A DNA stretch of 64,000 nucleotides from Gorillibacterium massiliense (lineage in GTDB: Bacteria > Bacillota > Bacilli > Paenibacillales > NBRC-103111): the NCBI RefSeq assembly GCF_000455485.1, contig NZ_CBQR020000102.1, forward strand, positions 62,001-126,000. Reading direction: 5' to 3'. Below the pieces are notes generated by a model. That model saw only the letters and a program-made list of their open reading frames with translations, was not told the origin of the DNA and ran no database searches. Of this stretch, positions 63,034 to 64,000 are shown piece after piece; within the stretch, counting starts at the first letter, position 1, and every line of letters begins with the position of its first letter. Both the position numbers and the translations under genes were made by a program.

Positions 63034-63040
63034 TCTCGCA

Positions 63041-63241
63041 TCAGGAGAAAACAGGCGGCTTGGTAGGAGTCGGTGTCGGTGTCGTCCGTGGGGTTGGCGT
63101 TGGCGACGGCGTCTTGCAGGGCGTGGAACTGTGTCTCGGTGTCGGCGTTGGCGTACGGCGGGGAGTTGGGGTCGGCGTATGATGCAGGGTCAGCGCGATA
63201 TCCAGAATTTCCACTTCAGGTTGCTTCCATTGCATTTTCAT
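63041..63241 (-). CDS. RiPP precursor with lasso-type leader and Thr-Pro-repeat core
   Basis: A 66-residue peptide with AGGAGG 9 bases before its ATG. Leader (1-19) MKMQWKQPEVEILDIALTL is plainly homologous to the first precursor's (W-x-QP-x-VE-(V/I)-LD-(V/I)-A-x-TL). The remaining 47 residues are Thr-Pro repeats broken by Arg, His, Ser, Lys and one Cys at core position 23. They contain no Asp or Glu at all and start His-His, so a lasso macrolactam is impossible by the usual chemistry. The last residues, KPPVFS, match the other's TPPVRS. So both ends that the tailoring enzymes read are kept while the core is replaced. Function unknown. Confidence 0.8.
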   Translation of the reverse strand: MKMQWKQPEVEILDIALTLHHTPTPTPRRTPTPTPRHSSTPCKTPSPTPTPRTTPTPTPTKPPVFS

Positions 63242-63450
63242 TCACTTTTTCCTCCTTTTCATAACGAACTGGCGGCTTCATGTGATTTTCCACTTGCCAA
63301 CTATGTAAGGGGTTTCAAGTGCCGGTTTGGATGAACGACCATCCGCGGCATGGACTCTTTTTAAAAGTCCGGTACGGTTGGAAGCATTTGTTGTACAAGT
63401 GGAAAATGGTTGTTACCGCATTTTTATCATAACACAATTATTCTAAATCC

Positions 63451-63499
63451 GATACAAATTGTATCTAGGAAAGATTAACATTTATGTGACAAAAGTCAT
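63451..63499 (-). promoter_or_regulatory. Regulatory module of the second RiPP locus (copy 2)
   Basis: GATACAAATTGTATC (63451-63465, perfect palindrome) and, 34 bases on from its first base, TGTGAC-AA-AAGTCAT (63485-63499). The same two motifs with identical spacing occur at 57188-57236. It lies about 210 bases upstream of the precursor start; nothing else supportable was seen in 63242-63450. Confidence 0.7.
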
Positions 63500-63659
63500 G
63501 GATAATGTCATGACAACTGAATCCCCTGCATCAGGTTAGCGATTTCATCATTTTACATATCCCCTCTTCTCTTTTTACATGTCCAAAATATGGCGCTGCT
63601 ATAACAGAAATGAAACGTTTTCCAGATTGCCATATTCGTGAAAAGGGAGAGTGTCAGGA

Positions 63660-64000
63660 ATGAACAAAAAATGGACGCTGGCCGCAACCGCGGTTCTTGC
63701 GCTCACGGTTGGAACCGGTGTTGTAACGGCTGCAGTAAAATCCGGAAACACGGCGGATCAAATCAAATACTCGAACAACGGTCAAACCGTAACCCCAGCG
63801 GCATCCGCCGTGGACATTGACGGCCGCCTGTACTTGCCGGTCCGCGCTATTGGCGAATCCATGGGCAAATACGTCGATTGGGACGCGTTTCGCCAATCCG
63901 TCTCGTTAACGGACAAGCCTCAGCTCACGGGCAAATATTTTCTCCAGGAAGCGGATTTGGCCGAAGGGATTAAAATGGGTATCGGCTCCTCGCTGACCCA
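63660..64000 (+). CDS. Stalk domain-containing surface protein (partial)
   Basis: The first 113 codons of a gene that runs off the right edge. Signal peptide MNKKWTLAATAVLALTVGTGVVTAA (~1-25), then a copper-amine-oxidase-N-like stalk domain: the repeat piece VDIDGRLYLPVRAIGESMGKYVDWD near 52-76, with L-P-V-R typical of the family. AAAGGGAG site before the ATG at 63660. These domains are common wall-associated modules in Paenibacillus; the C-terminal domain that would show the function is outside the window. Confidence 0.85.
   Translation, partial: MNKKWTLAATAVLALTVGTGVVTAAVKSGNTADQIKYSNNGQTVTPAASAVDIDGRLYLPVRAIGESMGKYVDWDAFRQSVSLTDKPQLTGKYFLQEADLAEGIKMGIGSSLT

Noticed and set aside
63041-63241. 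Thr-Pro-rich peptide as a stray linker fragment or wrongly called frame
   Set aside because: It has a strong ribosome-binding site, a leader homologous to a lasso precursor, the same C-terminal residues and an exporter downstream, so I treat it as a real gene.

Overview
The window looks like a chromosomal segment of a Gram-positive member of the Paenibacillaceae (Paenibacillus or a close relative). The signs are strong AGGAGG-type ribosome-binding sites with frequent TTG and GTG starts, three S-layer-homology (SLH) surface proteins, a T-box leader in front of a methionyl-tRNA synthetase, CcpA- and Fur-like boxes, a stalk-domain protein, and a paeninodin-type lasso-peptide locus. No rRNA, tRNA, CRISPR array or intact transposon was seen.

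Layout. 0-4.6 kb: a minus-strand operon of a small protein, a Ser/Thr/Gly-rich protein, a glutathionylspermidine-synthase-like ATP-grasp enzyme, a lipoprotein, a DUF350 membrane protein and a K+ channel. 4.85-8.1 kb: an ECF-type transporter (T, fused double ATPase, UPF0397-type S component). 8.3-11.5 kb: a secreted protein, an SDR, an exo/endonuclease-phosphatase fold protein and a Gly/Pro-rich protein. 11.7-15.7 kb: a DUF4358 / MBOAT / DHHW / DUF4358 cluster, probably for extracellular O-acylation of a cell-envelope polymer. 15.7-21.4 kb: small redox, stress and membrane genes, including GldA, an LLM flavin oxidoreductase and an IsdG-like heme-degrading monooxygenase. 21.5-26.1 kb: a very large SLH-anchored GH10 xylanase with candidate CcpA sites upstream. 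26.7-31.0 kb: an operon of ornithine-cyclodeaminase-like protein, M19 dipeptidase and CocE/NonD hydrolase. 31.0-33.6 kb: a MITE-like inverted repeat, then metG with its T-box. 33.7-35.5 kb: an ArsR-type HTH fused to a GyrB-like ATPase domain, with a methyltransferase. 35.6-38.4 kb: a DUF4352 lipoprotein and a tail-to-tail histidine kinase / response regulator pair. 38.5-42.1 kb: an SLH-anchored FG-GAP repeat protein. 42.4-52.1 kb: mixed metabolism and regulation: an aldo/keto reductase, SulP with an ArsR regulator, an SLH protein and a FhuF-like protein that each have a Fur-like box, Nudix, DJ-1, a GlcNAc-kinase-like protein, Rrf2 and azoreductase.

The most interesting part is 52.2-63.5 kb. 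One lasso-peptide locus (cyclase, 47-residue precursor, HprK-like kinase, ABC exporter) and a second, stripped-down locus (66-residue precursor and a paralogous exporter) flank the sulfite reductase genes cysJI. The two precursors share the leader (WxQPxVExLDxAxTL) and the last residues (PPVxS). The first core fits a Gly1-Asp9 lasso ring. The second core is a Thr-Pro repeat with no Asp or Glu, so it cannot form a lasso macrolactam. The usual RRE (B1) and leader peptidase (B2) genes are absent from the window. Both loci are preceded by the same promoter module with identical internal spacing. The cysI gene between them has an apparent one-base deletion.
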